Shown here: positions 45,015 through 54,372 of the stretch, in pieces
How the letters are laid out: each line of letters starts with the position of its first letter
Position numbering within the stretch: position 1 is the stretch's first letter
Source: JAVBMJ01 sp031551275
GTDB taxonomy: Bacteria > Bacteroidota > Bacteroidia > Bacteroidales > Rikenellaceae
Assembly: GCA_031551275.1 (NCBI GenBank)
Contig: JAVBNX010000006.1
Coordinates: forward strand, 186,001 to 250,000
DNA length: 64,000 bases
Direction of reading: 5' to 3'
The notes under the pieces: model-generated
What the model saw: only the letters and a program-made list of their open reading frames with translations
The model's database searches: none
Told to the model about the DNA's origin: nothing
Made by a program: the position numbers and the translations under genes

Positions 45015-45869
45015 TTATTTTCGCGCCGGGTCGTGCGCGTACAATTCATCCATCTGCTCCAGGTACTCCTTTTTGAGCCTGTCGAGGAACTGCGAGCGGT
45101 TGCGCCGCAGGCTGATGTCCAGGTAGCTACGGGCAATGTTGGCCCCCAGGTCTATGTTGAACATCAATTCCAGATAGCGTTTTATCTGGTTGATCGACGC
45201 CTTGCCGTTGTTGATGCACCGCGCCGCTTTGATCGCGTACATCAGTTCGATCAGTTCGAATTTACTCCCGGTCCACATCAACCGCTCTTTCGGCAGGTTG
45301 AAAAATGGTTCGCCTCCATCCCCTTCCACAATACGGAACTGCTCGCGCAGGTACACCTGCACCAGGTCGTTCGCCAGGATTTTGGCGACCTTGTAATCAT
45401 AAAGAGTTGTGAAATTGGGATCGCGGTCATAGTAGTACCCCTCGTCGATCCTCCGCCCACTGTTACCCCTGATGAAATAATACCGGTCCAGATGCGTGCT
45501 GCCGCTGCGAAAATAGTGAAAAAACTCGATATTCCGTTCGAAGAAACCCGTTATGCGTTGTGCCTGGACGCGGAAATAGGCCGCCTGGGCCTCTTTCCCC
45601 GCAGCGGGCAGGCTGATCTCGATCTCGTAAATGCGGCTGTGGTAAAGCAATTTGGAGAGCAGGCAGGGCTTTTGTTCCCTGAAGAACCGGACTTCGTGGG
45701 CCTCGTCGGGAAATGTGTAGCCGGTGGTGAATTCTTTGAGCCGTTGCATGGCCCGGTCCATGCACTCGACCGATTGCCGCGCTTTTTCCAGCGTGGGTTC
45801 GTTCGTTTGTTCGATCTGCCGGAGTCTTCGGTCGACCTCGTCCGTGAGATTGGAGATAAAATTTTCCAT
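45015..45869 (-). CDS. rteC: RteC-family regulator of the mobile element
   Basis: The 284-residue protein matches RteC through the phrases FYYKFQ-like FFREQKPCLLSKLLYHSRIY, AYFRVQAQRITGFFERNIEF, DRYYFIRG, YDYKVAKILANDLVQVYLRE and the C-terminal helix-turn-helix-like NIARSYLDISLRRNRSQFLD. In CTnDOT-type elements RteC activates the excision operon. Here the excisionase-like genes are the next genes on the same strand, separated by the structured RNA. The usual upstream rteA/rteB two-component genes are absent in this window. Confidence 0.85.
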   Translation of the reverse strand: MENFISNLTDEVDRRLRQIEQTNEPTLEKARQSVECMDRAMQRLKEFTTGYTFPDEAHEVRFFREQKPCLLSKLLYHSRIYEIEISLPAAGKEAQAAYFRVQAQRITGFFERNIEFFHYFRSGSTHLDRYYFIRGNSGRRIDEGYYYDRDPNFTTLYDYKVAKILANDLVQVYLREQFRIVEGDGGEPFFNLPKERLMWTGSKFELIELMYAIKAARCINNGKASINQIKRYLELMFNIDLGANIARSYLDISLRRNRSQFLDRLKKEYLEQMDELYAHDPARK

Positions 45870-46042
45870 ACCGTGATATAATTAGGTTAAACATGGCCCG
45901 GATGTGTCCGGGGGTTCTTGTAATGCCACCTTGCTTTACCGGTAGGAATCCTTTCCGCCTCTCTTACATGGCCTTTCCGGCCTCCTTCCGGTGTCTGGTC
46001 TGTCGCTTCTTCATCGTTCGGGTATGGGTAGTCGTTTCGGGG

Positions 46043-46609
46043 TTATCGGTCTGTCGTTTCCGGGCTTTCATCGGCCACGGCGGCGGCCAGCAGTGCGGCC
46101 ACCCTCCTTTTGGGGTAGGAGGCACGCAGCAGGTAGATCAGCTCGCGCCGTTGGGTTTTGAGTTTGTCGGCGGAATCCGCGTCCGCGACAAGGAACACTT
46201 CGACCTGGCCGATGTGCATCCGTATTTCGTCGGTGATCGTCACCATGACGGGCTGCGGGCCCGGGTTCCAGGCTACTTTGCGGAGTTTTTCGAGGTCCAG
46301 GCCGCAGCTCGCCATTTCCCATTTGTCGAAAGCGCAGGTGATGATCCTCGCGTCCGCTATTCCGGTCAGCGTGAATTCCGTGTGCGGCGGGATGGAGAAC
46401 AGCGTCGGCGAGGCGACGGTGATGCTGCCGTAGGGGGTTGCGGTGAGGATCGCGGCGTTGCGCGTCACCGCCACCATCAGGGCCTCGTCGCCCGTGCGTG
46501 CGGTGTGCTGTTCGCCGCGCCCCAACCGCAGTTTGGCCCACGGGGGGCACTCCGCGTTCCAGTGCAGGGGGTTGTCGCCTGCTTTCTTATCTATCGGGCA
46601 TACTGTCAT
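46043..46609 (-). CDS. AraC-sensor-like protein without DNA-binding domain (paralog 1)
   Basis: 188 residues with a cupin-like beta domain (KLRLGRGEQHTARTGDEALM, PHTEFTLTGIADARIITCAF) followed by a helical end KLKTQRRELIYLLRASYPKR. The last part looks like the linker that precedes the helix-turn-helix in Bacteroidetes AraC regulators, but the protein stops there and no continuation is found in any frame downstream. A paralog lies at 47061. Its role in the fimbrial locus is unknown. Confidence 0.5.
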   Translation of the reverse strand: MTVCPIDKKAGDNPLHWNAECPPWAKLRLGRGEQHTARTGDEALMVAVTRNAAILTATPYGSITVASPTLFSIPPHTEFTLTGIADARIITCAFDKWEMASCGLDLEKLRKVAWNPGPQPVMVTITDEIRMHIGQVEVFLVADADSADKLKTQRRELIYLLRASYPKRRVAALLAAAVADESPETTDR

Positions 46610-46669
46610 CGGATCGTCCTGTTTTCATTGTAATCGCTTGCCGTCGTTTCCTGCCGCGCCTCCGTCGGT

Positions 46670-47053
46670 TCAGAAGGTTTGCCCGGCCCGCCCGACCACA
46701 CGGCCGCCGTCGGGCGTGAGTACGAACACGGCGCTCGTTTCCCAGCACGCCCCGAACCAGGGCATGCTCTGCTCGTATTTGCAGTCGCACGCCAAGGCGA
46801 TCACCTCCCCGGGGTCGCGCCCCTCGTAGAGTGTGCAGAGCGAATCGACCATCCGTCCGGCCAGCACGGCCAGGCTGTCGGCCACGGTCACGGGCCGCAG
46901 CTCCAGCGCCAGCACCTTGAACCCCTGGTCGGGGACGGAGGCTTCGGCCATCAGGAAATCCCGGACCGCCTGCCGCTGGGCGGCGTCTTTCGGGGTGCAG
47001 GCCGCCAGCGTCAGCGCGGCGCACAGGGGGTAGAGTATCTTCGGTTTTTTCAT
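46670..47053 (-). CDS. small lipoprotein of the fimbrial locus
   Basis: A 127-residue protein with a signal peptide and lipobox (LCAALTLAACTPKD). The mature part has the phrases VPDQGFKVLALELRPVTVAD and SAVFVLTPDGGRVVGRAGQTF. No domain is recognised. It lies between the two AraC-sensor-like paralogs, seven bases after the second one, and is probably co-transcribed. Confidence 0.55.
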   Translation of the reverse strand: MKKPKILYPLCAALTLAACTPKDAAQRQAVRDFLMAEASVPDQGFKVLALELRPVTVADSLAVLAGRMVDSLCTLYEGRDPGEVIALACDCKYEQSMPWFGACWETSAVFVLTPDGGRVVGRAGQTF

Positions 47054-47060
47054 CGTATTC

Positions 47061-47603
47061 CTATCGTTCGTATTCCTGCGCCAGCACGGGCCGCAGCAGG
47101 TGGGCCAGGTGGGGGCGGCGGTAGCTGCCCATCAGTTGCTCGAACAGGCGGCCGCGTACCGAGGTGGGCACATGGGCGAAATCTTCCCCCTCGCGGATGA
47201 ACGAATCGGCGTGGGCCAAAAGGCCTTGCAGGGGGGCGTTGATCGCCACGGTGCAAAACAGCGGGTAGCATTTCGCGGCGCGGCGCACCAGGCGGTTGAT
47301 GTTGCGGTCGGTGGCTTGCAGCGTGCCGATGTCGAAGGTGCAGAGCAGCACTTGTGCCGTTGCGATGCCGCCCAGGGTGTACTCCTCTTCGGCGGGGATG
47401 GCGAACATCTGGCCCGCACCCGCGCTTTTCTCGCCGTAGGCGACGGTCGTTACGGCCACCTCTCCCGCGAGCACCATCGCCAGCGCGGCTTGCACGCCCG
47501 TTTTGCCCGTGAATTTCTCGCCGGGCCTGAAGGTGATCTTGGTCCACGGGCCGGCCTGGCGGACGGCTGCTGCGGGGATGTGTTTAATCGTTGCGGGTTC
47601 CAT
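47061..47603 (-). CDS. AraC-sensor-like protein without DNA-binding domain (paralog 2)
   Basis: 180 residues, similar in layout to the protein at 46043: a cupin-like domain (WTKITFRPGEKFTGKTGVQ, IPAEEEYTLGGIATAQVLLC) and a helical tail VRGRLFEQLMGSYRRPHLAH. No helix-turn-helix follows. Together the paralogs may sense a ligand and act on a DNA-binding partner encoded elsewhere; this is speculation. It is 14 bases downstream of the thioredoxin-fold lipoprotein gene. Confidence 0.5.
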   Translation of the reverse strand: MEPATIKHIPAAAVRQAGPWTKITFRPGEKFTGKTGVQAALAMVLAGEVAVTTVAYGEKSAGAGQMFAIPAEEEYTLGGIATAQVLLCTFDIGTLQATDRNINRLVRRAAKCYPLFCTVAINAPLQGLLAHADSFIREGEDFAHVPTSVRGRLFEQLMGSYRRPHLAHLLRPVLAQEYER

Positions 47604-47617
47604 TTTGTCGGGTGCTG

Positions 47618-48571
47618 CTAATTACTGTTCTGTTCGTTCATTCCGGCGAGTATGGTTTCGAGGCGCGGGGGCGCGGGGTCTTTGGCGATCACGCGCTTGT
47701 CCGCGTCGAGCAGGTAGAGGGTGGGTATGGCCCGAAAATCGTAAATATCGTCTTTGACCGCCGTGGAGGTCGTGCGGGCGTTGATCCACGCGAAGGGTAT
47801 CTCGTTTTGGTGATCCGTCCAACCTTTCAAATCTTCGTCGGGATAGACGGCCAACACGGTCAGGCGACCGTAGTTCATCAGGGCCGACACCACGGGCGAG
47901 TTTTCCAGGAACGAGCGTATCTCGGCGCAGGCCGGGCAGCCCAGGTTGTAGAAATAAAGGAGTAGCAGATCGGAATCCACCGAGTGCAGGCGGGCCCTGC
48001 CGCCGGTGGATAGCGCGATGTCGAAATCGGGGGCCACCGTGCCGCGCATCGCCTTGCGCACCCGCTCCCGCTGGAAGGCGGGGCGCAGCCTTTCGAGGCT
48101 GTCGAGGTGGGGCGAGGCGAGGATGGCGTCGAGGGCCACGGCGTAGAGGTCTTCGTTGCGGTGGGGCGAATTGGGGTCGTAGAGGTACTTTTCCGTCGCC
48201 CCGGCGAACCACCTCAGCACCGTGCTGTCGGCTCCGGCCGCCGTAATCGTCGCGGCGAGGGCGCGGGACGAGGCGTCGGGCGCGGCGGCGTTCAGCTCGC
48301 GCACCCAATCGGCGAAGAACGGCTCCAATCCGGGGGCGGCGGCCAGCGCCAGGTCGGATAGGTCGGAGGCGTCCCAAAAGTGCGCCACGGCGTAGTCTGC
48401 TTTAGCCCGCTCTTCGGTAAGGACGCCCGGCACAACCGGATAGGCGAACGGCTGCGGCCGATCCCCGGCGGACTTGCGGCCGCCGCAGGACACGGCGCAC
48501 CACGCGGCCACGGCCACGAGTGCCAGCGGCGCGAGCCTTGCCAATCCTTTATTTATCCGATACCGGTTCAT
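47618..48571 (-). CDS. thioredoxin-fold lipoprotein (DUF5106/TlpA-like)
   Basis: The 317-residue protein has a lipoprotein signal (ALVAVAAWCAVSCGGRK), an N-terminal helical region of the DUF5106 type, and a C-terminal thioredoxin fold with the active-site pair in YNLGCPACAEIRSF (CPAC). A cis-Pro loop follows near RAIPTLYLLDADKRV. It should act at the periplasmic face in disulfide exchange or thiol reduction, possibly on the Cys-containing fimbrial proteins. Its start overlaps the small membrane gene at 48568. Confidence 0.75.
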   Translation of the reverse strand: MNRYRINKGLARLAPLALVAVAAWCAVSCGGRKSAGDRPQPFAYPVVPGVLTEERAKADYAVAHFWDASDLSDLALAAAPGLEPFFADWVRELNAAAPDASSRALAATITAAGADSTVLRWFAGATEKYLYDPNSPHRNEDLYAVALDAILASPHLDSLERLRPAFQRERVRKAMRGTVAPDFDIALSTGGRARLHSVDSDLLLLYFYNLGCPACAEIRSFLENSPVVSALMNYGRLTVLAVYPDEDLKGWTDHQNEIPFAWINARTTSTAVKDDIYDFRAIPTLYLLDADKRVIAKDPAPPRLETILAGMNEQNSN

Positions 48572-48738
48572 TTGCGATCCATTGTTGCGTATTCACCCTT
48601 TATGCACTCCCGCCCGGCCTGCGTCCCGCCGCTCCGGGCATGGCTGTGGGTGTAGAGGTTCCACGAAAACCATGTCCAGAAGGCGATCAGCAGGGCGAAT
48701 TTCAGCGTCAGGGTTATCTGTTTGCGGGTCGGTTTCAC
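48568..48738 (-). CDS. small single-pass membrane protein
   Basis: A 56-codon frame with GTG start (MKPTRKQITLTLKFALLIAF ... ) has one strong transmembrane helix (LKFALLIAFWTWFSWNLY) after a basic N-terminus. Its TGA overlaps the ATG of the thioredoxin-fold lipoprotein (ATGA), which argues for a real, coupled gene. It is too short to assign to a family. Confidence 0.5.
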   Translation of the reverse strand: MKPTRKQITLTLKFALLIAFWTWFSWNLYTHSHARSGGTQAGRECIKGEYATMDRK

Positions 48739-48810
48739 GACCGTTCGTTCGTTTTAGGTAATCCCGGCCTGCGGATCATGCGGGGAATCCGCAGGCCGAG
48801 GACTTTCTAA

Positions 48811-51800
48811 TTACTCTCTGACGCAACGAATGGATTGCCCCATAACCTTCGAACTATAATTCTGTGCAGTATTAGCCGTTCCATCAGTCCACAAACCGAG
48901 TTTGTAGTTATTACTTGCGTCATATTGGTTAGCACTGTGAATTTGTACGCCATTATTTAGTGTAAGTTGACCGAAAGACGATCCATTTCTATAACCTGCA
49001 CCCGGAAAGAATACCGAATTGTTTATTCTTACGCCTGAATTTGAAACAATAGTTATCGACGCCAATGGTCCCCAAACACCCCATTGGGGAGCAGAACCCG
49101 TTATGCCCATCGGGGGAACTTTCCATCCTGCGGGACAAGGATCGAACACGGTCTTGCCTCCATTAACCCATGACGTTGCACCGCTTGAACCACTCCAAGC
49201 GGCCGCCCATCCGAAAGGATTTTGAACAGAACTTATCAAAGTATTGGATGCTGCGCCCTTTGATCCCCAGGTAATGGAACCAGCTCCGCTATATATCTTA
49301 TCATTCGTATTGGGGAACGGGTCTTTTCTTCCCCATTGGTAATATAGTCCCATTACAGGGTCACCTGAAGTACGAGGGGATATCCAACCATCATTACCTG
49401 CCCTCATCGCTCCGAGATTCCTATCCATCCAGTAGGTTATTCCTGCGCCATTGAGATTTGTCCCCAAATTGCTGGATTCAATAGTTGCTTTTGAGTTCGT
49501 CACCCAAATATGCCAGCTCCACTTAATCCTGTCCGTGCCGCTTCCGACCGTAACAGCTACCACGGCATTGCCTTCGCCAGAGCCGGGCGTAACGATAAGG
49601 AATCCCAAACCCCCTTTGCCTACATACTGTAATTGGGCAATATTTGAATTGGCAGCTATGCCATTTGCGTTATCAGTCCAGACGAGTTCAGAACCGCAAG
49701 TAACCCCATCGGCAATTTGTTTGGTAGTACCCAATCCCATTGCGGTAAGTATTGTGGAGTTGTTGGCCCGACTGACCGGAATTACTGCCGGTTTACCACC
49801 GGGGGTGACAATGTAACAGTTCGATTCCGGCTCAGGACTACCGCAAGGAATAGACAATGTTTTTGTAGTAGTCATTTCCTGGCTTGAAAGTTCAAAATTC
49901 AATTCGCCGTAAAGGAGTACTTTGTTTGTCATATCGTCCACAGTTGCGAATGTTACGACCGTACCGCTGGGTAGGTTAGGATTGCCGCTGGCGACCACTA
50001 CGTCGATGGAGCTACCCGCCGTGATCCCGTTGCCCGTTACCAACGCGGCGCCATTTAAACCTGCATTGCTCTTGGCTTTGAGCACCCAGGGCACGCTCGA
50101 TTTTACGGTAACCGTATGAGTACTCGCATCAAGCCGCCACAAATCTGCATCGGTTTCGATGGTCATATTCTTTGCCGAGTGTTGCAGGATAACCTTTTGG
50201 GTCATAGCGGCGCTTCCGGTTCCGACCGTGTAATCAATCTGCGTGCGGCGGATGGGGAACGGATCGGTTTCGAGGTATGCCGTCGTATAGGTTGTCGGCA
50301 GGGCGGTGTGTTCGACCTTGCCCGAACCGTTGGTAATGTCGGTCAGGTAAATGTCCGATCCGGTGTTGTCGTCGAGTCCGCTTATCATCCTCCAACTCTG
50401 CCATTCGACATAGGGATAGTAGGATGCGTCGATAATCTGTACCTGCTTTTTAACCGATTTGAGCGTATTGGTTTCCGGCGCCCAATTCACTTGGTATTTC
50501 TTCACGGCCGGGATTTCGTCTGCCTCGGTGAACCACACGAGGTTGGCGATCGTGTTGAACGAGTCGTCGGTAATGCTCAAATTGCCTTTGCCGTATTCGT
50601 GTTGCAACACGGTGATCCTCGCCTCCAGTCGTCCGGCCTTGATCCAGATGTAGCCGGTGCGGGGGCTGCCGGTGGCGTTGTCGGTGACGGTGATGCCCAC
50701 GGGGACGGTCGCCTCGCCTGCGCCGTAGAGGGTGCCGGGGGTCTTGTCGGTCGAGAACCACGTAGCGGGGGTCGTCCCGTCGGCTTCGGTGATTTTGGTG
50801 ATCTTCCAGCCTGCCGCCACGTCGGTCTTCAGGGTGATGGACTGCGTTTCGGCCTCCATGTAATACTCCAGTTCGCTCGACGGGCGCACGGCCAGGTAGT
50901 TCTGCCCGTCGAAGGTGATGTCGCCCAGGTCGCCCTCGTTCCATTGCAGCACGCCACCGTCCATGTTCAGCGGGTCGGAGCCGAAGGCTTCGGCTTCCGT
51001 GGGATAGCCCTCGCCGTCTATCGAGGTGATGTTGACCAGGTAGCGGTGGTTGCGCAGGATGTCCAGCTTTTGCTGCGCCTGGGGCGCGGTGATGCGCTCG
51101 TAGAAGTCGACGCGGTACCACGTCTTGACGGTCGTGTTCAGCGCGTCGCCCGGCTTGGTGTAGTAGCCGCCGATCACCAGGCAGGGGGCCTTCGCGGGAT
51201 CGGTCTGGGTCTTGTTGTCCACCTCCGAGATGTAGATGCCCTGCATCAGCCCGTATCCGGCGGGCGAGAGGGGGTAGGCCAGCGCCGCCGTGTTGCGCTC
51301 GGCGTATGCGGCCGCCACGGTCGGCAGGATGGCTTTGCCCGCGTTGCCGCCCGTGCCCATATTGGCGTCCAGCGGGGCGGCGTAGCCCTTCTTATTGGTG
51401 TTGTAGACGTTGATGTCCGAGATTTTGAACACATTGCCCAGGCCGTTGGCCACGGGGCTGTTGATGTTGCCCGTCACGTTGATCCCCACGTCGATGCGGG
51501 CTATCGAACGCACCAGCGCGATGGTGGGGAAGGTCAGCGTGGGGGTGACGGCGTAGGAGGCCGTTTCGCCCCACATGGGCAGCTTGGTGTAGCTGGCGCT
51601 GCTCGTCGCGTTCCACTTGCCGCCGCTCTCGAAGCGCACCAGCTCAAGCACCTGCGCCTTGCTCATCGACGAGGTGAACGACGATTTCACGGCGTCGATC
51701 TCATCGCGCAGGTTGGCCAGGATCACGAACTTGTGCTCGTCCGTCCCGGCGGTCTGCTTCAACAGCACCTTGAAGGTCTTTTGGTTGACCGCGCCGTTGT

Positions 51801-52074
51801 TGTTGTTGATGTCGGTGCCGTGGCCCACGTACAGGAATGTTTCGCCGCCCGCGCCGTCGTCCTTGAACGCCAGCACGTCCAGCGTGGCGATGTGGTTCTC
51901 CTCCACCTGGCCTATCGAGCGGGTGTTGGGGGTCGATGCGCCCGGGACGCTCACGGTGAGCGTCAGGTAGCTCCCGTCGGCGGGGTTTTGTGCTTCGTAA
52001 CGGTCTTTCATACACCCGGTCAGCGCTCCGAGCAGGAGTGCGGTGAGAACGGGCAGGATCAGTCTGGTTTTCAT
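48811..52074 (-). CDS. fimbrial tip-like protein with C-terminal FISUMP domain
   Basis: The 1087-residue lipoprotein has a lipobox (LLGALTGCMKD), an Arg-type processing site (TPNTRSIG), fimbrillin-like N domains (DUF4906 style), and a BACON-like segment around TGYIWIKAGRLEARITVLQH. The C-terminal Fibrobacter-major-paralogous domain shows YWMDRNLGAMRAGNDGW, YYQWGRKDPFP, FDPCPAGWKVPPMG and SIRCVRE. In type V pili such large proteins sit at the tip. The C-terminal half is visibly more AT-rich than the N-terminal half, pointing to mosaic origin. Confidence 0.75.
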   Translation of the reverse strand: MKTRLILPVLTALLLGALTGCMKDRYEAQNPADGSYLTLTVSVPGASTPNTRSIGQVEENHIATLDVLAFKDDGAGGETFLYVGHGTDINNNNGAVNQKTFKVLLKQTAGTDEHKFVILANLRDEIDAVKSSFTSSMSKAQVLELVRFESGGKWNATSSASYTKLPMWGETASYAVTPTLTFPTIALVRSIARIDVGINVTGNINSPVANGLGNVFKISDINVYNTNKKGYAAPLDANMGTGGNAGKAILPTVAAAYAERNTAALAYPLSPAGYGLMQGIYISEVDNKTQTDPAKAPCLVIGGYYTKPGDALNTTVKTWYRVDFYERITAPQAQQKLDILRNHRYLVNITSIDGEGYPTEAEAFGSDPLNMDGGVLQWNEGDLGDITFDGQNYLAVRPSSELEYYMEAETQSITLKTDVAAGWKITKITEADGTTPATWFSTDKTPGTLYGAGEATVPVGITVTDNATGSPRTGYIWIKAGRLEARITVLQHEYGKGNLSITDDSFNTIANLVWFTEADEIPAVKKYQVNWAPETNTLKSVKKQVQIIDASYYPYVEWQSWRMISGLDDNTGSDIYLTDITNGSGKVEHTALPTTYTTAYLETDPFPIRRTQIDYTVGTGSAAMTQKVILQHSAKNMTIETDADLWRLDASTHTVTVKSSVPWVLKAKSNAGLNGAALVTGNGITAGSSIDVVVASGNPNLPSGTVVTFATVDDMTNKVLLYGELNFELSSQEMTTTKTLSIPCGSPEPESNCYIVTPGGKPAVIPVSRANNSTILTAMGLGTTKQIADGVTCGSELVWTDNANGIAANSNIAQLQYVGKGGLGFLIVTPGSGEGNAVVAVTVGSGTDRIKWSWHIWVTNSKATIESSNLGTNLNGAGITYWMDRNLGAMRAGNDGWISPRTSGDPVMGLYYQWGRKDPFPNTNDKIYSGAGSITWGSKGAASNTLISSVQNPFGWAAAWSGSSGATSWVNGGKTVFDPCPAGWKVPPMGITGSAPQWGVWGPLASITIVSNSGVRINNSVFFPGAGYRNGSSFGQLTLNNGVQIHSANQYDASNNYKLGLWTDGTANTAQNYSSKVMGQSIRCVRE

Positions 52075-52114
52075 TCTATCTTGTTTTTCGATTATCGTCT
52101 GGTTTGGGGGCGGC

Positions 52115-53251
52115 CTATATTCCGCCTTCCTGCAACACGTCCACCCAGTCGGTCACGGTGACGTAGACCGTCAGCGTGACCTCGCCCTGGTAGGCTTGTT
52201 CCGGTGTGCCGGAGCCGGGGCCGGAGGCGGATTGGATCTCGACCTTGTAATGGTTGTTGCGCAGGATATGGCTCGACGCGTTCGAGGATGCGTCGGTGGT
52301 CGTTTTCAGGTTGATGCGGTAGTAGCCCGGTACGCCGTCGTACTCCGCGCCCACGATCAGCGCCGTGCCTTTCAACCGGTCGGCCTCGGTGTATGCGGGG
52401 GACTCGTAACAGTAGATCGAGCGGATGATCTCGCCCCTCGGGTCCACACCCGGGCCCGTGTCGGCGGCCAGGTACTCGGTCGCGTGGGCCAGGATCGGCG
52501 TTCCGGTGGGGTTGCCGTCCGTGGCGGGCACGGCGGCCACATGGGCGCAATCCTTGCCCCCGACCGCACTGGCGTCGTAGCGGAAATCGCTGAAATCCCA
52601 GGCCACGTAGCCCGAGGTCTTGCGGTTGTAGAGCATCGCGCTGGTGAGCTGGAAATTCGCCAGCCCGGCTTTGAGCGTCACGTCCACGCGGGCCACCATG
52701 CGGATCAGCGGGAAGGTGCCGATCACCTTGCCGTCGGCGTCCACCAGCACCTCGTCGGTCTGGGCGTACATCGGGAACGGCTTGAACGTCCCCCCGCCGT
52801 TGTTGTAGGCGGGCCATTCGCCGTTGCCTTCCGAGCAGACGATCTTGCGCAGGGCGTCGGCCATCTTCTCGTGCTGGACAAGACCCGTTATGTAGTCCGC
52901 GCCGTTGCAGATCACCACGAATTTCTGCAATTCGGAGTAACCCTTCACCGAGGCCGTGACGGTGATCACGCCCGCGTTGTCGGCGCGGCGGATGTTGCCC
53001 GCCCGGTAGCCGTAGCGCCACTCGTTAGAGGGGTCCTTATAGAATGCCAGCACGGTGATGGCGTCGATGTCGATCTGGCTCTCCTCGTCCGCGCTGATGG
53101 CGCGTGTGCCGCCGCCGAAGGGGACGGTCATCGAGAAACGCACGTCCTTATCCTCGCCGCCGGGCGTAATGTCCGTTTGCGGCTCGCGGGAGCAGCAGGC
53201 CAGGGTGAGGGCGGCTATTACCGCCGTGATGATCCTTGTGTATCGCTTCAT
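52115..53251 (-). CDS. accessory fimbrillin lipoprotein (Mfa-like)
   Basis: Starting at MKRYTRIITAVIAALTLACC (an earlier ATG gives six more residues), the protein has a lipobox and then the Arg processing site GGGTRAIS. The fimbrillin fold has IDIDAITVLAFYKDP and a C-terminal strand ending DWVDVLQEGGI. It resembles accessory subunits of type V fimbriae (Mfa3/FimC-E class). It follows the anchor gene by about 24 bases and precedes the tip gene. Confidence 0.7.
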   Translation of the reverse strand: MKRYTRIITAVIAALTLACCSREPQTDITPGGEDKDVRFSMTVPFGGGTRAISADEESQIDIDAITVLAFYKDPSNEWRYGYRAGNIRRADNAGVITVTASVKGYSELQKFVVICNGADYITGLVQHEKMADALRKIVCSEGNGEWPAYNNGGGTFKPFPMYAQTDEVLVDADGKVIGTFPLIRMVARVDVTLKAGLANFQLTSAMLYNRKTSGYVAWDFSDFRYDASAVGGKDCAHVAAVPATDGNPTGTPILAHATEYLAADTGPGVDPRGEIIRSIYCYESPAYTEADRLKGTALIVGAEYDGVPGYYRINLKTTTDASSNASSHILRNNHYKVEIQSASGPGSGTPEQAYQGEVTLTVYVTVTDWVDVLQEGGI

Positions 53252-53275
53252 ATCTCTTGCTATGCTCATTGCTGG

Positions 53276-54205
53276 TTAGTATTCGCCCCCGGGGGTGATG
53301 ATTTGTGTGACCCAACTCGGAACGCTGACCGACACGCCCAGGTCGTAGAATTTGATCAGGATGTCTATCGTGTCCTTCAGCGCCGTAGGGTTGGCCTCCA
53401 GAAACTCCTTGAGGTTCACGGTGGCTATGACGGTGCCGTCAGAGGCTTTGCGCACCGTGATCACCATATCGTCCGTTATCTCGCCGAACGCGCTGTGGAA
53501 CGCGGCCAGCTGCGCGGGGCCGTCGGCGGTGGTCACGCCGTGGGCCGCCTGCGTGAAATCGACCCTGCGGTCGGTCGTGTTGTAGAAAAAGTCGTACTGC
53601 GCCCAGAGTTGTTCGATCTCCACCGTCACCTCATACGGCACGCCCTGCACCCAGACGTTCACGGTGCGGTGCGCCCTGACCAGCGGCACTTCGTGCGTCA
53701 GGCTCCCGTCCCGGGGAACGCTGAACGTGTAGATCGCCATATCGCTGTCCGTTTGGGTCGCGGGGCGCTCCTTCTTCGGGCCGTAGTAGACCTCGTCGCC
53801 CGATGCGGTGGCCGCCGCGTCGATCTCGGCGCAGCACTGCGCGAAGGTGGTGACCCCGGGGGTCATGGCCCCGAAGCAGGAATTGCTCCCCATGTTGCCC
53901 CAGCACACCACGCGGTAGTCGCCCGGGGGCAGGCTTAACCGCCATCCGGCGAACTCGTCCAGTTCCGATTTCTCGAAGCGGCGGTGCTCGACCAGCCGGT
54001 TGTCGGCGTCGAAGATAAAGGCGTCGACCGTTGTGATCGTCTGCGGGAACAGGTCGGCCCCCGCGCCGTCTTTGAGCGTGAAGATCAGCGTGGCGTTGTC
54101 GCCCCACACGCATCCCGAAAGGTCGTCGTAGACCATTTCGCATCCGGTCAGCGCCAGGGTGAGCGCCATGCAGGCCGTGGTGAAAAATTTGGATAATACT
54201 CTCAT
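53276..54205 (-). CDS. FimB/Mfa2-like fimbrial anchor
   Basis: The 309-residue lipoprotein (LALTGCEMVYDDLSGC) has the family phrases TTVDAFIFDADNRLVEHRRF, WRLSLPPGDYRVVCWGNMGS, and FTQ-type strands, ending SWVTQIITPGGEY. In P. gingivalis, Mfa2/FimB anchor the fimbria in the outer membrane and control its length. Unlike its neighbours it has no TR(A/S) processing site after the lipobox, consistent with an anchor that keeps its lipid. Confidence 0.8.
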   Translation of the reverse strand: MRVLSKFFTTACMALTLALTGCEMVYDDLSGCVWGDNATLIFTLKDGAGADLFPQTITTVDAFIFDADNRLVEHRRFEKSELDEFAGWRLSLPPGDYRVVCWGNMGSNSCFGAMTPGVTTFAQCCAEIDAAATASGDEVYYGPKKERPATQTDSDMAIYTFSVPRDGSLTHEVPLVRAHRTVNVWVQGVPYEVTVEIEQLWAQYDFFYNTTDRRVDFTQAAHGVTTADGPAQLAAFHSAFGEITDDMVITVRKASDGTVIATVNLKEFLEANPTALKDTIDILIKFYDLGVSVSVPSWVTQIITPGGEY

Positions 54206-54372
54206 ATCGCGTTTTTGTCGTTATTGCTTCGTCGCCGGATGGCCGTGGCCGTCCCTTTCGGCGGAAATATCCCGCCTTTAGTGACCGGGAGGGGACATTC
54301 AACCCCGCCCGGCCTGTATTGGAAATTATCCGATTTTATTCGGTCGCGGGCCATGCGCCCGCGTTCCCCGCG

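Noticed and set aside
45870..46042. Possible right attachment site between rteC and the fimbrial locus
   Set aside because: No copy of the tRNA-Asp 3' end is present there.
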